A stretch of 64,000 nucleotides of DNA, from NCBI RefSeq assembly GCF_001427305.1, contig NZ_LMFZ01000005.1, forward strand, positions 1 to 64,000, written 5' to 3'. Both the position numbers and the translations under genes were made by a program. The notes under the pieces were generated by a model. The model was not told the DNA's origin. It saw only the letters and a list, made by a program, of their open reading frames with translations, and did not search any database. Position 1 is the stretch's first letter; each line of letters begins with the position of its first letter. Positions 62,892-64,000 of the stretch are shown here, one piece after another. The DNA comes from Duganella sp. Root1480D1. GTDB lineage: Bacteria > Pseudomonadota > Gammaproteobacteria > Burkholderiales > Burkholderiaceae_D.

Positions 62892-63161
62892 ATGACTCCG
62901 GAAACAGTCATGACCATGGGCCGCCAGGCCATGGAAGTCACGCTGATGGTGGCCGCACCGCTGCTGCTGGTGGCGCTGGTGATCGGCCTGGTGGTCTCGA
63001 TTTTCCAGGCCGCCACCCAGATCAACGAAGCGACTCTGTCCTTCATCCCGAAGCTGGTCGGCGTGTTTGTCACCATGGTGGTGGCCGGGCCGTGGATGAT
63101 TTCCGTGATGGTCGATTACATGCGGCAGGTGCTGACCGGCATTCCATCGCTGGTCTCGTGA
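62892..63161 (+). CDS. fliQ: Flagellar export gate protein FliQ
   Basis: 89 aa from the ATG at 62892 (GGGAGG upstream). Two membrane helices enclose a conserved SIFQAATQINEATLSFIPKL loop. It packs around the FliP/FliR core. Confidence 0.96.
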   Translation: MTPETVMTMGRQAMEVTLMVAAPLLLVALVIGLVVSIFQAATQINEATLSFIPKLVGVFVTMVVAGPWMISVMVDYMRQVLTGIPSLVS

Positions 63162-63164
63162 CCG

Positions 63165-63998
63165 ATGCTGGTCGTCACTGCCGCTGAACTCAATACCTGG
63201 ATCGCCGCCCTGCTGTGGCCGGCGGCCCGCATCCTGGCGCTGATCGCGGCCTCCCCTATCTTCGGCAATGCCCGCATCCCGCAAAACGTCAAGCTCGCGC
63301 TTGGCGTCATGATCGCCCTGGTGGTGGCGCCGGCGGTGCCTGCCATGCCGGCGCTCGACCCGGCCGGCTGGGCCGGGCTGTTGGTGCTGGGACGTGAAAT
63401 CGTGATTGGCGCCGGCATGGGCTTCGCGATGCGGCTGGTCTTCGGCGCAGTCGAAATGGCGGGTGAGATTTCCAGCCTGACCATGGGCCTGGGTTTCGCC
63501 AGCTTCTTCGACCCGATGTCGCAAGGCCGCTCGTCGGCGGTGTCGCAATTCCTGGTGTGGATCGTAACGCTGGCAGCGCTGGCGGTGAACGCCCATCTGG
63601 TGCTGATCGAAGCGCTGGCGGAAAGCTTCTACACGCTGCCGGTGGCAGCCATCTCCTTCCATAACGACGGCTTCTGGGACCTCGCGCTGTGGGGCTCGAA
63701 GATTTTCACGGCAGGCCTGCAGTTGTCGCTGCCGATAGTCGCCGCGCTGCTGATCACCAACGTTGCGCTGGGCATCCTGACGCGGGCCGCGCCGCAACTG
63801 AACCTGTTCGGCATCGGCTTCCCGATCACGCTAGGCGTGGGTTTCCTGACGATGACCATGGCCCTGCCCTACATGAACATGCCGCTGCAGGTGCTGGTCA
63901 ACGAGGGCGTGGAAAAAGCGCGGCAATTGCCGCGCGAGTGGGATAGCAGGAAAGAAGTCGGGGTCAGGTCTGGCAATCGGACACGGCCTCAGCCGTAG
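63165..63998 (+). CDS. fliR: Flagellar export gate protein FliR
   Basis: 277 aa, starting 3 bp after the fliQ stop. Membrane helices alternate through residues 8-235, with conserved LGREIVIGAGMGFAMRLVFG and SSLTMGLGFASFFDP. FliR completes the P5Q4R1 gate. The last residues (VGVRSGNRTRPQP) and the TAG are encoded by a family A palindrome (copy A3), so the native C-terminus has been replaced or extended; most FliR proteins are about 255-265 aa. Confidence 0.94.
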   Translation: MLVVTAAELNTWIAALLWPAARILALIAASPIFGNARIPQNVKLALGVMIALVVAPAVPAMPALDPAGWAGLLVLGREIVIGAGMGFAMRLVFGAVEMAGEISSLTMGLGFASFFDPMSQGRSSAVSQFLVWIVTLAALAVNAHLVLIEALAESFYTLPVAAISFHNDGFWDLALWGSKIFTAGLQLSLPIVAALLITNVALGILTRAAPQLNLFGIGFPITLGVGFLTMTMALPYMNMPLQVLVNEGVEKARQLPREWDSRKEVGVRSGNRTRPQP

Positions 63999-64000
63999 GC
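63955..64000. repeat. Family A palindrome, copy A3 (left arm only, cut by window end)
   Basis: AAGTCGGGGTCAG, then GTCTGGCAATCGGACA matches the outer arm of A1 and A2 with two substitutions. A new core hairpin ACGGC-CTCA-GCCGT (63983-63996) follows. The right arm would lie beyond 64000. The element provides the fliR stop codon. Confidence 0.85.

Overview
The window is GC-rich, densely packed DNA with short operons, and reads as a betaproteobacterial chromosome, most likely Oxalobacteraceae (the Massilia / Duganella / Janthinobacterium group). That placement rests on gene content and order: an hemW-rdgB-rph-PP2C-kinase-yicC-gmk-rpoZ-spoT-greB housekeeping set, and a large flagellar locus with a second FliK-like gene fused in operon to a short FlhB C-terminal homologue. 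No tRNA, rRNA or CRISPR array was seen, and no insertion sequence other than one solo REP-associated transposase. Genus assignment is inference.

Layout. 1-11.6 kb: the 3' tail of murB, a PAS-GGDEF diguanylate cyclase, a DadA-like dehydrogenase, transaldolase, then an RND efflux operon (adaptor, pump, outer membrane channel) whose last gene is a translationally coupled patatin lipase. 11.7-14.7 kb: a chemoreceptor and two unrecognised genes. 14.7-22.2 kb: hemW, rdgB, rph, a PP2C phosphatase, a Ser/Thr kinase and yicC, with an oxidoreductase/LysR pair wedged between rdgB and rph. 22.2-31.1 kb: accessory DNA between yicC and gmk, including an M20 peptidase, a compact leftward cluster with two DUF2589-like proteins, two small unknowns, a GH19 endolysin-like enzyme and a receiver-less winged-helix protein, a divergent 403-aa unknown, and a TetR/hydrolase pair. 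31.2-39.6 kb: gmk, rpoZ, spoT, then a RAYT transposase flanked by inverted palindromes and a MacAB-like ABC operon, then greB. 39.7-43.7 kb: a membrane protein, a NarX/NarL-type two-component pair and a second diguanylate cyclase.

43.7-64 kb is the flagellar locus. fliC (sigma-28-type promoters) and flaG lead to fliD-fliS-fliT-fliK-like-flhB C-terminal homologue-ycgR. Then fliE is divergent from fliFGHIJK and fliLMNOPQR. The parts cover filament (FliC, FliD, FliS, FliT, FlaG), basal body and switch (FliE, F, G, M, N), export ATPase complex (FliH, I, J), export gate (FliO, P, Q, R), hook-length control (FliK) and a c-di-GMP brake (YcgR). Two GGEEF cyclases in the same window could supply the brake signal, but this is inference.

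The most notable non-coding structure is a set of long, near-perfect palindromes in at least three sequence families. Most sit in gaps between convergent genes and abut or contain stop codons. Family A has constant 30-nt arms around a variable but still self-complementary core. Family B flanks the RAYT gene as an inverted pair and recurs inside the fliG-fliH gap. The best candidate for an undescribed protein system is the DUF2589/GH19 cluster at about 24.4-29.6 kb.
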